In this document: positions 37,301-45,037 of the stretch, piece by piece
Layout of the letters: each line of letters begins with the position of its first letter
Numbering within the stretch: position 1 is the first letter of the stretch
Translations under genes and position numbers: made by a program
Origin: Alsobacter sp046349155
GTDB taxonomy: Bacteria > Pseudomonadota > Alphaproteobacteria > Rhizobiales > Beijerinckiaceae
DNA length: 64,000 nt
Direction: 5' to 3'
Assembly: GCA_046349155.1 (NCBI GenBank)
Contig: JAXMCW010000005.1
Coordinates: 1-64,000 of the forward strand
Notes under the pieces: generated by a model
Seen by the model: the letters and a program-made list of their open reading frames with translations, nothing else
Told to the model about the DNA's origin: nothing
Database searches by the model: none

Positions 37301-37572
37301 GGGCAGCCGGATTGCCGGTGATCGGATTCGACTTCGGTGCGGTCGGCGAACGGATTAGTGCAACAGGAGCCGGATGGTTGATATCCGACGCCTCGGCTCG
37401 GCAGATCGCGGCAGAACTGAAGCAATTTGTAAATTCAACCACAGCGCAAAATGAGGCTTATTTTTCTGTGGCGCGCTGGCAAAGTGCCGAAGGAACATCA
37501 CATACAGCTACCAAAATGGGAGCTCATTACGCTTCAATCTACAACCAAATCCAAATAGGCAAGATATGTTAA
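34354..37572 (+). CDS. GT2-GT4 fusion glycosyltransferase spanning a GC breakpoint
   Basis: About 1072 residues from ATG 34354, chosen because an earlier ATG at 34237 lies inside the previous gene. A beta-rich N-terminus is followed by a GW-type module at about 273-360 (ERAENGLVRGWAMPPVGWPG). The GT2 domain is at about 392-640 (VAIVIPVHNAARELANCLAS, VVDDGSTDPD, LLNADTIL, GYGEENDFCMRAYRAGW). A GT4-like domain runs from about 667 to the end (LSFHDFYFVCPTIKL, LRLVVPGNIGTAKGANIL, SIWPETYCHTLTELWAAGLP). Up to about 36.88 kb the DNA is GC-rich; after that it becomes much more AT-rich although the reading frame continues. The 3' end overlaps the next gene by 7 bp. Confidence 0.83.
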   Translation: MTKAATISPQPNALTTRPEPMVRARFKGKGKGFVGYPGRWGQGLALLEVGPDVERLRLSWPVNDLVRPVLAAGLTGRVQGKLRFVGDRPLGEILEWFYLTRGASAAGAAFEARLHVPKSQLLATAGELAFQVDVPPDLQASEEVFIALQLLDGPFALSDLSLSVRMDRYRLEAARVTVMDDGGLRIQTQPEVQIRPVGLCINGEPLPGMRIKAVGSSGIVKVRGPDLWSRIWAARRDAQPALEIDRPFEVGVLDEAGVLLGRCIYDRSPPAPKGKIERAENGLVRGWAMPPVGWPGPVEVELRADGVPFGVVFADRPRSDLIRAGLSEAAGGFEVRLPAHPLYDEPATCRVELVWRESGKSFAVRDKCHLAPERSRDDHRDHLALSAIQEAGTKVAIVIPVHNAARELANCLASVKAVVRGEDRLVIVVDDGSTDPDVGRLLADVEGEAGFRVIRHDTALGFSRAANRGIEEAGKRDVLLLNADTILTPRVVERLRLAAYRDPTIATVTPLSNRAGPFSIDVPFPEETLEAQTKNARIVARASARLYPVIPTGHGFCLYIKRRCLDQIGLLDADAFPEGYGEENDFCMRAYRAGWMHVLDDSAYVYHVGGASFGERKDALMAAGRAVVRERYPEYKTLISRMVSGPELRVIRSRVLCAARDAHQLARPRYLYVIARESGGTPLTNVDLMNEIGAEAETYLLRTDGKTLVLEQHRLEGRTGLLNHHMREPVTPITHRSAEHDRLFAAWVTLLDIDLCHVRHIAWHSLGLFDSTRNLGMPVVLSFHDFYFVCPTIKLLDESFSYCGGTCTAGEGRCKPELWRRDEMPTLKHAWVKPWRERLRPVLATCHAFVTTSERTRGLLIEHFPELAQKAFHVVPHGRTFARMVPPKARESMIPLRLVVPGNIGTAKGANILKELKQSDIGDELEIHVVGHADPSLAYAGIHLHGSYERDTIVDKIASLNADLGAVLSIWPETYCHTLTELWAAGLPVIGFDFGAVGERISATGAGWLISDASARQIAAELKQFVNSTTAQNEAYFSVARWQSAEGTSHTATKMGAHYASIYNQIQIGKIC

Positions 37573-40196
37573 GCTATCGTGGAAAGCTGGAGCGTCTCGA
37601 AGGCCGCATCTTGCACGGCTGGATTTGGAAAGTTGATGAGCTTTCCCCGGCTGTCGCATGCGTTCACATCAACGATCAATTTGTAGGGGAGGTGAACGCT
37701 GGTCGCCGCCGCGACGACCTTATTCGAAAAAACATTGGCTCAGGAGCTCACGGCTTTCGATTTATCGTCCCTGCATCATATTGTGACGGACAGCAGCATC
37801 GCTTCACCTTGTTCGGGAAAGAATCGCCCAAAAACCCCATTTCCAGTCTTCTTTCGGAAGTGGAGGCTCGAGACAGCCAAATCGAAGGACGCGTCGAAAC
37901 TATACTCCGCGACAAGATCATCGGTTGGGCTTACGACAACTTGAATCCCCATGCATCCGTAACCCTGTTTCTCAATGATCCTTTAGGCAACACGATCGCC
38001 AGCATCGTGGCGAACCTCCAGCGGCGCGACCTCTTGCAACGGGGAATTGGAACAGGCAGTCACGGCTTCAGTATTGCGGTGCCGCCTCAGGTTTCACGAG
38101 ATCTGAGCGGCATGCCGCTGACCATCATCGCCAGAGGGGCAGGCAGCGAACAGACGATTTTAGGCACGTGCGTCTTACCGGCCTTAAGCGCAATCGCTTC
38201 TGTGCAAAGCACAAGGCCAGATCTAAGCTCACGACAGCCTAGCGTGGATGACCACGCTGATGAACCGTGGGCCAAGAAGCTGCGGGCGCTTCCCTTGGAC
38301 CAACTATATCTTCACTCAAGAAACAAATCAGATGCAGCTGCATGCCAGTGCTCGCAAGAGGCTCACGGCCTTCGCATAGTTTCTTCAAAACCCACAGGTT
38401 GGTTGCGAATCTTGAAGATATGCAGCTTGCCGGAAGCAAACGTCGAATTCGATGCGCTTCGCATCTCAATAACTGCACTTGCACAAGAGGAATGCAGTTT
38501 TTCAGTATCCCTAATGATTTGCGACTCCGAAGGAGTATTCAAAGCGGTCCATCGCTTCGGTCGCGATAGAAAGTTCAAAAAAGGAGATAATCACCTCACC
38601 TTCAAGCTGAAGGGACAGAAGGCAATTTCAGACCTCCGCACGGGCGGCACGCCGTATGCCTTTCTCTGCCTTGAGACACATCATTCGTTTGATGTCACCG
38701 AACCATCCTTCGAAATCGAGTACCTGAGCCGTTCAGAGGAAACGCCCTACCGCTCATCTAGTCTCCACGTTCATCAGCGGCTCGCGACGCTGAACGACAA
38801 TTTCGCGCATGAGGGTAAGTCGGACGTCCACAGGCTGGTACTTGAGTCTGCAGAAATTGCGGTGCGTCTTGAATGTTACCAGACCGCATCCGCCCTTCTT
38901 GAAAAAGTTACAATTTCCGATTTTAGAGATGATTCAGACCAGCAACGATTTCTTGCAGTCGCAAGTGATATCCTGCTTGCGGAAGGCCGCCTCGACGAAC
39001 TCAGGGCGCTTCTGTTGGAGCAACTTGCGGTCGTTCAGAACAGCGACCTGCTTATTTCCGCACTAACGGCTTGCATTCCGGCAACTGATCGTTTCAGCGA
39101 GTTGCTAGCGATTCTGCCATCGGGGAAACTTAACCGATATTTCTTATCCCGCGTTGGTCTACACGGTGCTGGGTTGAAGTCCCTGCTGCTCAAGCAGGAC
39201 GGCTATACAGACGGCCAGTCAGAGCTACTGCTAGCTTCGATGATCCGCGAAACGAGCGAAGCCGCGTACATCAAGGGACTCAGCGGTTATCTCTCACGAT
39301 TCAATCTTGCGGGAGTTCGTTCTATAAATTGGGCGATGGGTAATGCGCTAGCGGGTCTTGAATTCAACTCGGACTGCGTAAGGGTGCCGCCTAAGGACGT
39401 TGGCACCGTGTCCGTGATAATGTCCGCCTATAACGCAGCCGAGACAATCAATTATAGCATCCGGTCCATCTTAGACCAGACCTACCAAAATATGGAACTA
39501 CTTGTGTGTGACGACGGAAGCACTGATGGGACAATCGATGTCATAAAAACTATCACGGACCCGCGTCTGCGCGTTTTTCGTTCTGTTGGCAACCAAGGAC
39601 CATACAACGTCAGAAACTTCTTGCTGAAGGAAGCTCGCGGCGCATACCTAACATTTCAGGATTCAGACGATCTTGCGCATCCTATGCGCCTCGAGCGGCA
39701 ACTTGACGCGATGTTCGGCGCCCAAGCAAAGGCCTGTACCGGAAAATGGCTTCGCGTCCGTCCTAGCGGAGATATAGCCTTTTTCCGAGACCAAATTTGT
39801 CTTCGGCCATCTGTCGTGTCAATCCTTGCCGAAAGAGATGTATTCAATCTACTCGGCCCGTACAGGCAAAGCGTCTGCGGAGCCGACTCTGAGCTTTACG
39901 AGCGTATTCGGATTCAATCTGCAGTTGTTCCATTTGTGGAGGTTGATGCACCGCTGATTCTCGGGCTTTGGTCACCTCAGTCTCTGACTCAGCAGCCTGG
40001 GATGGAGGCTACCGAGGATGGTTATCGGTCGACGGCCCGTCGAGCATACGCCGAGGTGGGAGCCCGGCAGCGTCTTCTTGGATCGCAGATCGTTTCTGAC
40101 AACGCCGTCGCTGAAATTCTGAGTCGCCACGGCATCGCAAGGGCCCCAAAAGGCGTACAAGGGCAACCGTCAAGCTCTCGGGTTGAAATCTTTTAG
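37566..40196 (+). CDS. GT2 glycosyltransferase with two N-terminal GW-type domains
   Basis: 876 residues. Two GW-type modules stand at the start: residues 1-95 (EGRILHGWIWKVDELSPAVA, VGEVNAGRRRDDLI) and about 105-200 (RVETILRDKIIGWAYDNLNP, NLQRRDLLQRGIGTGSHGF). A middle beta/alpha region (about 230-600) has no recognised family. The GT-A domain starts near 611: VSVIMSAYNAAETINYSIRS, CDDGSTDGTIDV and TFQDSDDLAHPMRLERQL, the classic GT2 layout with a QDSDD metal motif. The start ATG overlaps the previous stop. Base composition is low-GC, as throughout this island. Confidence 0.8.
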   Translation: MLSYRGKLERLEGRILHGWIWKVDELSPAVACVHINDQFVGEVNAGRRRDDLIRKNIGSGAHGFRFIVPASYCDGQQHRFTLFGKESPKNPISSLLSEVEARDSQIEGRVETILRDKIIGWAYDNLNPHASVTLFLNDPLGNTIASIVANLQRRDLLQRGIGTGSHGFSIAVPPQVSRDLSGMPLTIIARGAGSEQTILGTCVLPALSAIASVQSTRPDLSSRQPSVDDHADEPWAKKLRALPLDQLYLHSRNKSDAAACQCSQEAHGLRIVSSKPTGWLRILKICSLPEANVEFDALRISITALAQEECSFSVSLMICDSEGVFKAVHRFGRDRKFKKGDNHLTFKLKGQKAISDLRTGGTPYAFLCLETHHSFDVTEPSFEIEYLSRSEETPYRSSSLHVHQRLATLNDNFAHEGKSDVHRLVLESAEIAVRLECYQTASALLEKVTISDFRDDSDQQRFLAVASDILLAEGRLDELRALLLEQLAVVQNSDLLISALTACIPATDRFSELLAILPSGKLNRYFLSRVGLHGAGLKSLLLKQDGYTDGQSELLLASMIRETSEAAYIKGLSGYLSRFNLAGVRSINWAMGNALAGLEFNSDCVRVPPKDVGTVSVIMSAYNAAETINYSIRSILDQTYQNMELLVCDDGSTDGTIDVIKTITDPRLRVFRSVGNQGPYNVRNFLLKEARGAYLTFQDSDDLAHPMRLERQLDAMFGAQAKACTGKWLRVRPSGDIAFFRDQICLRPSVVSILAERDVFNLLGPYRQSVCGADSELYERIRIQSAVVPFVEVDAPLILGLWSPQSLTQQPGMEATEDGYRSTARRAYAEVGARQRLLGSQIVSDNAVAEILSRHGIARAPKGVQGQPSSSRVEIF

Positions 40197-40209
40197 AGGA
40201 GTTCGCGCC

Positions 40210-40914
40210 GTGAAAAAGAAGATCAGAGCGGCGATGGCAACCTATCCTGGCCGAGGCAGGGCTGTTGTCGACGCGGTTACATCGATCAGTAGTCAAGTGG
40301 ATGAAGTGCTTCTTGTTGCAAACGAGTATTCGGCCGGAAACTTCTTCAGCGTACCAAATAATGTTAAAGTTATATTCCCCGAAACGGACCTGAAAGATAC
40401 AGGAAAATTCTGCGGATCGTACGACGACCAAGATTATGTAATTCTATGCGATGATGACATAATCTATCCCGAGGATTACGTCGATGTTATGCTTTCAAAA
40501 CTGGAGAAATACTCGGGCCAAGGAGCAATCGTGGGTGTTCACGGGGTCATATATTCCGATTTTTTCGACGGTGATCCAGGCAGCCGCATCGTTCATGTGT
40601 TTTCACAGGGCCTGAAGAACGACGTTTATGTCAATCAACTCGGGACAGGGACGGTCGCATGCCGGGGCAGCGACATGCCAAGTTTGGAGTTTATGGTGAG
40701 CTCGGCGCGTTTTGTAGATGTCAGGTTTGCAGCTCACTGCCACAGACTGGGGCTTCATCGTGTTTGCATCGCAAGGGAGGCCGGTTGGATGAAGGAAATC
40801 AGCACAGGCGTCTCGCTGTTCGATAGCTTCACCATAACGTGGCCGTCCAATGTCACCGCTGAGGCCCAGGAAATCGGTGGACTACGGTTTCTTCCTGCGC
40901 TGTTTCCCGGTTAA
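40210..40914 (+). CDS. GT2-like glycosyltransferase, small
   Basis: 234 residues from GTG 40210, nine bases after GAGGAG. Residues AAMATYPGRGRAVVDAVTSI and VLLVANEY look like the first strands of a GT-A fold, and YVILCDDDIIYPEDYVDVML carries an unusual run of three Asp where the metal-binding DXD is expected. The C-terminal part has a conserved-looking RFVDVRFAAHCHRLGLHRVC followed by AREAGWMKE. It resembles short cytoplasmic glycosyltransferases of capsule clusters. Acceptor unknown. Lies between a GT2 and an FkbM gene with gaps of 13 and 6 bp. Confidence 0.7.
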   Translation: MKKKIRAAMATYPGRGRAVVDAVTSISSQVDEVLLVANEYSAGNFFSVPNNVKVIFPETDLKDTGKFCGSYDDQDYVILCDDDIIYPEDYVDVMLSKLEKYSGQGAIVGVHGVIYSDFFDGDPGSRIVHVFSQGLKNDVYVNQLGTGTVACRGSDMPSLEFMVSSARFVDVRFAAHCHRLGLHRVCIAREAGWMKEISTGVSLFDSFTITWPSNVTAEAQEIGGLRFLPALFPG

Positions 40915-40920
40915 GAGCAG

Positions 40921-41619
40921 ATGGAAAAAACGTCGTATGTTTCGGTTCGATACAAGGCATGGACAGCCGAATTCCGAGAGTTTGACAAGGACGATCACAT
41001 CTTGAGACAGATGCGGAGTACGGGTCTGTTCTATGAAGAGGATTTGCTAGAAGAGATTTTTCATTGCTCACTACCTGGATCTACCATCGTGGACGTCGGT
41101 TCATGTATTGGAACTTTTACGATCTTTTGCTCTGTTGTCTTGAGGGCGCGAGTAGTTTCCGTCGAGCCGTCTAAGAAAAATTTTGTGGAATTGAAGCACA
41201 ACATAAAGCAGAATAAGGTTGGGCGCCTAACCGCTCTACACAATCTGGCGCTCGCCAACGTAGCTGGGCGCGGGATACTTTCCGAAAACGTGCGACACAA
41301 CGCTGGCGCCCGAGAGCTCAATTTGAACGGTCGTTCCGAATCTGGAGAATCGGTTGAGGTGCGAACTTTGAAAGCCGTCTGGCCGAGTCAAAGGACACAT
41401 GTCCTTAAGATTGACGTTGAAGGGATGGAAGAAAGTGTTCTGCTCGGTGGCATTGAGGATCTCTCGCGCGATCGGCCGCTCGTCATCTGCGAATGCCAAA
41501 CCGACGCTGCATTTTCCCGAGTGTACTCTATACTATGTCCCCTTGGGTACAAAAGCTGGCGGCGTTATTGCGTCACCCCAACATTCGTATTTTTTCCAGA
41601 CAGAAACGCATGCGATTAA
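40921..41619 (+). CDS. FkbM-family methyltransferase
   Basis: 232 residues. STIVDVGSCIGTFTIF is motif I, VVSVEPSKKNFVELKHNI the following strand and loop, LHNLALANVAGRG the next, and VLKIDVEGMEESVL the FkbM hallmark. These enzymes transfer a methyl group from SAM to an oxygen, often on sugars of surface polysaccharides. Length is normal. It starts 6 bp after the stop of the glycosyltransferase gene with only a weak GAGCAG site, and is probably translated together with it. Confidence 0.85.
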   Translation: MEKTSYVSVRYKAWTAEFREFDKDDHILRQMRSTGLFYEEDLLEEIFHCSLPGSTIVDVGSCIGTFTIFCSVVLRARVVSVEPSKKNFVELKHNIKQNKVGRLTALHNLALANVAGRGILSENVRHNAGARELNLNGRSESGESVEVRTLKAVWPSQRTHVLKIDVEGMEESVLLGGIEDLSRDRPLVICECQTDAAFSRVYSILCPLGYKSWRRYCVTPTFVFFPDRNACD

Positions 41620-41845
41620 AAGTTTAACGTGCAAACAGGTCGTATCTACTGTGATGGCACGGCATTTGGACCGATCCGGATCAGCCATGTAGGCGGGAAG
41701 ATTTGGTTCAGTTCTTCGTGCTGATAAGGTCGTATCGAATCTTTGGGGCTGGAACGCACGTTGCGTCAAGCAAATGAAACTGGGTAAAGGTGTGCTGCCA
41801 ATTAGTCCAGCGTGTTGAAGACGAACTCAAACCGAGGGAGCACTA

Positions 41846-42907
41846 ATGTCCGGTCCAAGAGTTGCCCGCCTAGTTGTAGCATCTTTCGGGCTCTGGTTTG
41901 GGCAAGCGGAATTCGCTGAGGCCTGGTCCTCGGCCCACAGCTGTCAGGAACATCCGCCAATCCATTCTGCCTCTGCAGTTAGATTTTATGTTGATGTAAA
42001 TAATTCAATACGGAATCCAGAATTATTCAAAAGAAGTGAAGAAATGGGCGCTCCACTACGCGAATTCCTCTTATCGCTTGGCGAAATGTCGGATAAAGCT
42101 GCTGCTGGCGACAATGATGCGAAGGATTGTGCCTTACGAATACTTGAGGCTTGGGCAAATGATGACGCGCTGAGCGAGGTTACAAAGGACGGACTAGTTC
42201 TTCAGACTATCGCTTTTGGTAGCTTAAGCATGTCAAATTTGAAATTGCTCTCTTCGACAAAATCATGCAGTCGCCAGCTGAACGATATTCAGCTTTGGCT
42301 TTCCCGCAACGTTCATATTCTTATGAATATCTATAAGGGACGGTTTACAAAGCATGGCGAAAACAACGTTGTGTTTTGGGCGGCATTTGCAGCGTTGAAC
42401 GTCGGCATTGCGACGGAAGATAAGGAGCTTAAGGACTGGGCTCTGGCTGTATACCGCAGAGCGATGGCAAACGCTGGATCGGAGGGGTACTGGCCAAGCG
42501 AGCTTAACCGAGGTGCCAAAGCGTTGGAATACCAGCTCTTCGCTCTCACTCCAATTGTCATGATTAGAGTTATTGCGGAAAGAAACGGGTCTCCCGAGAT
42601 CGTTGGTAACGACGATGATCTTATGAGGATCGTAGCTGGGAGCGTGTCGGCGCTTACGAACCCGAGCACGATTGAAAAACTTGCTGGAGTACCGCGCGAC
42701 CATGAGCTCCCCGGGTCTGCAAAGACGACGATTACAATGGCCCGGGCGTTTGGATGTCGCTTTCCGGCTCGGGTGAACCTAAGCCCAATCCCGGCGATAA
42801 ACGCCCGCGACTGGCGGATTGGAACAGATCTTCGGCAGATTAAGTGCCCGTCAGGTGATCTATTTCCGGCTCCGCCGATGATATGCGCTCTGCACGGGAA
42901 GCGTTGA
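41846..42907 (+). CDS. AlgL-like (PL5) exported protein with altered catalytic motif
   Basis: 353 residues with a Sec signal (LVVASFGLWFGQAEFAEA), preceded by GGGAG. The helical body resembles periplasmic alginate lyase AlgL: QLWLSRNVHILMN, then GENNVVFWAAFAALN at the position of the AlgL NNH-x-YW motif, and ELNRGAKALEYQLFALTPIV matching its RG-x-x-ALxY segment. The Arg and Tyr with seven-residue spacing are kept, but the catalytic His of NNH is Val. From known AlgL chemistry this should impair beta-elimination, so it may bind polymer rather than cut it, or act on another substrate. AlgL normally clears stray polymer from the periplasm. Confidence 0.65.
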   Translation: MSGPRVARLVVASFGLWFGQAEFAEAWSSAHSCQEHPPIHSASAVRFYVDVNNSIRNPELFKRSEEMGAPLREFLLSLGEMSDKAAAGDNDAKDCALRILEAWANDDALSEVTKDGLVLQTIAFGSLSMSNLKLLSSTKSCSRQLNDIQLWLSRNVHILMNIYKGRFTKHGENNVVFWAAFAALNVGIATEDKELKDWALAVYRRAMANAGSEGYWPSELNRGAKALEYQLFALTPIVMIRVIAERNGSPEIVGNDDDLMRIVAGSVSALTNPSTIEKLAGVPRDHELPGSAKTTITMARAFGCRFPARVNLSPIPAINARDWRIGTDLRQIKCPSGDLFPAPPMICALHGKR

Positions 42908-42962
42908 AGATTTGCTGCAGCCTTGTTAACATGCTGCATGTTCGTTTCGCCCCGAGGGATCA

Positions 42963-44816
42963 ATGTCTGGCATATACAGCTGGCAGCGCGACCATGTAAG
43001 AGGTCGGATCGTCGATCCAGGGCTTGGCTCGTCGTTCAGATTTAAAAGTGCGGCTAAGCCAACCGATATCGATTGGCGGGCACCGCTTCTGGTCGAAAGG
43101 CTCCCGGAACGGCTCCGCATTTTCCTTAACGGGGGATGCGAGCTGAGTTACATCGGAGCGTTTTTCGAGGAATTTGGACATACAGTGTCTGATACTTTTA
43201 TTTCTGGTACGTCAGCTGATCCCATATCTGAGTTCATTGGGAACGGGGGAAGAGCGGCCAAGGAGTTCGCTCCGGACTTAATTGTCTTGAGTTGTGCCCA
43301 GATTCTTAAGCAAGCGATGCGGAGCGCCGCCTTCCCTAAGATGTCCGGTAATTTTACGGCTCAGGAAAGTCAACTTGCGGACATTACTGGTGGACTGCGG
43401 TCTGCGATCGATAGAATCCGAGTTCTGGTGCCGAAGGCGAAGATTGTTCTTCTTTCAAATCCGATACATAATTGTTCAGTGTACGGTCTTTATGAGCAGG
43501 CGAATTATCCGGGTCGCTATTCAATATATGAAATTCAGGCAATGTTTAATCTATCGTTAGCTCAGACAGCTCGTGAAAAGGCAGTGGAATTCATCGACTT
43601 CAATGAGGTTGTGGGGCGGTTTGGTCTTGGCGGGCAGCCGAACTCTAGGCCCAGCGTCAGAGTCGCCGAACTGACTGGCGGCCATCCGGAAGTTGCGGGT
43701 GCGGAGATTATTGCTCATCATATCCTTGCGTTTGTTCAGGCGACCTCAAAGAGCGATCGTAAGGTGAAGTGCTGCATCTTTGATTTGGATAATACGTTGT
43801 GGGATGGAATCTATCGTGAGGACGGGCACGAGCATGTGTCAGCGAATCTCCGCCGAAATCTTCTTGATGCCGCCCATCGTCTTTCTCTTCGTGGCATTGT
43901 TCTTGCTGTCGTATCCAAGAATGACGAAGAGGTGGCTGGACGGCTGAGCGATATTTTCTCTCAGGCGCCTGGGTTTTGGCGGGCGGTTGTCGCGGTCCGG
44001 ACAAATTGGCTACCCAAATCCGTGAATATTAGATCTGTCGTTCAAGAACTGAATATTGGAGTAGATTCTATAGCATTTTTCGACGACCAAGCCTACGAGC
44101 GATCAGAAGTTTCGGAGGCGCTTTCCGACGTGCGTGTTTTTAGTGAGTGGGATCTGCTGCAGGTCGGGAGATTTACTCCATTCACCGCTGCATCTCCGCT
44201 GTCGGAAGATTCGGTCAATAGAGCGGAGATGTATCAGGTTGAGGCCGCACGGAGAAGTGCTGCACCGCCGGAGTTTGACCAATCATCGTTTCAAGAATTT
44301 CTCATAAGAACAGGATTTGTTCTGACGATAAAAGTCGGCAAGTCGGAACACGTGAATCGGATTCACGAGTTGATTTCTCGTACGAACCAGCAAAATGTCA
44401 CGTTACGGCGAACCTCCCGTGAGGAGGTACTCGCAACGGTCGCCGACTTGAGCGCGAAGATCTTCTGTTGTTACTTGTCCGATCGTCATGGGCCGTACGG
44501 AATGATTGGGGTTATCATTGCAAGGCGAAGCGGAAATGACACGTTTTTGGAAGAAGTTGCGTTTAGTTGCCGGGCGATGGGAAAAGGTATTGAACCTGCC
44601 TTTATCAGGAAGGTAGTACGTTTAGCCGCTGGAGATGGCGGGGGGGTTCGGATTCGGTTTCAGAGGACAGACAAGAACCACGGAATGATAGAAATGTTGG
44701 AAGGGATCGGTTTTGCGTCGGAGGACGGCGAACTCGTGGCCCGGCAGGACTTGTTGGATACACGAGATGAGCCTTGGATAAATTGGGCTGATCAGGTTGA
44801 GGTGGAGGATGTGTAG
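42963..44816 (+). CDS. FkbH-like protein: SGNH-like, HAD-IIIC and GNAT domains
   Basis: 617 residues. The N-terminal region (about 50-255) has LRIFLNGGCELSYIGAFFEE and DLIVLSCAQ, like the SGNH-type domain of this family. HAD-IIIC starts with CIFDLDNTLWDGIYREDG near residue 272 and continues with VVSKNDEEV and FFDDQAYER. A GNAT-like C-terminus (RIHELISRTNQQNVTLRR, SDRHGPYGMIGVIIARR) completes it. FkbH enzymes dephosphorylate and load glyceryl or similar acyl groups on carrier proteins; those in glycan loci are thought to help make unusual acyl decorations. No acyl carrier gene is visible nearby. GAGGG precedes the ATG. Confidence 0.85.
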   Translation: MSGIYSWQRDHVRGRIVDPGLGSSFRFKSAAKPTDIDWRAPLLVERLPERLRIFLNGGCELSYIGAFFEEFGHTVSDTFISGTSADPISEFIGNGGRAAKEFAPDLIVLSCAQILKQAMRSAAFPKMSGNFTAQESQLADITGGLRSAIDRIRVLVPKAKIVLLSNPIHNCSVYGLYEQANYPGRYSIYEIQAMFNLSLAQTAREKAVEFIDFNEVVGRFGLGGQPNSRPSVRVAELTGGHPEVAGAEIIAHHILAFVQATSKSDRKVKCCIFDLDNTLWDGIYREDGHEHVSANLRRNLLDAAHRLSLRGIVLAVVSKNDEEVAGRLSDIFSQAPGFWRAVVAVRTNWLPKSVNIRSVVQELNIGVDSIAFFDDQAYERSEVSEALSDVRVFSEWDLLQVGRFTPFTAASPLSEDSVNRAEMYQVEAARRSAAPPEFDQSSFQEFLIRTGFVLTIKVGKSEHVNRIHELISRTNQQNVTLRRTSREEVLATVADLSAKIFCCYLSDRHGPYGMIGVIIARRSGNDTFLEEVAFSCRAMGKGIEPAFIRKVVRLAAGDGGGVRIRFQRTDKNHGMIEMLEGIGFASEDGELVARQDLLDTRDEPWINWADQVEVEDV

Positions 44817-44858
44817 CTTTTTGGCCAAGGTTGTACATGCTGAGAGTTGATTGCGTGA

Positions 44859-44990
44859 GTAAAGTGCGCACAGCTCATTCGGGGCCTTGTTTTTCAAGAG
44901 CGAGATTTGACGGATGCCGCCATTTACGATTACGGTTTCAATGCACCTTTGCTGATGGGGCGCTTGCTCGATGAGGTAGTGCGGCTATGA
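44859..44990 (+). pseudogene. Possible remnant of a methyltransferase N-terminus
   Basis: A frame without start codon support that reads ...ERDLTDAAIYDYGFNAPLLM then GRLLDEVVRL and a stop. Sequences of the type IYDxxF...L..LL are typical just before motif I of the methyltransferase class whose C-terminal half is fused to the next gene. It is in a different frame from that gene and has no SAM motif. It may be decay debris or chance. Confidence 0.2.
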
Positions 44991-45037
44991 CATCCTAGGT
45001 GCTTACATTCACGTACGTGCGCTTGAGACGGTGCGTT

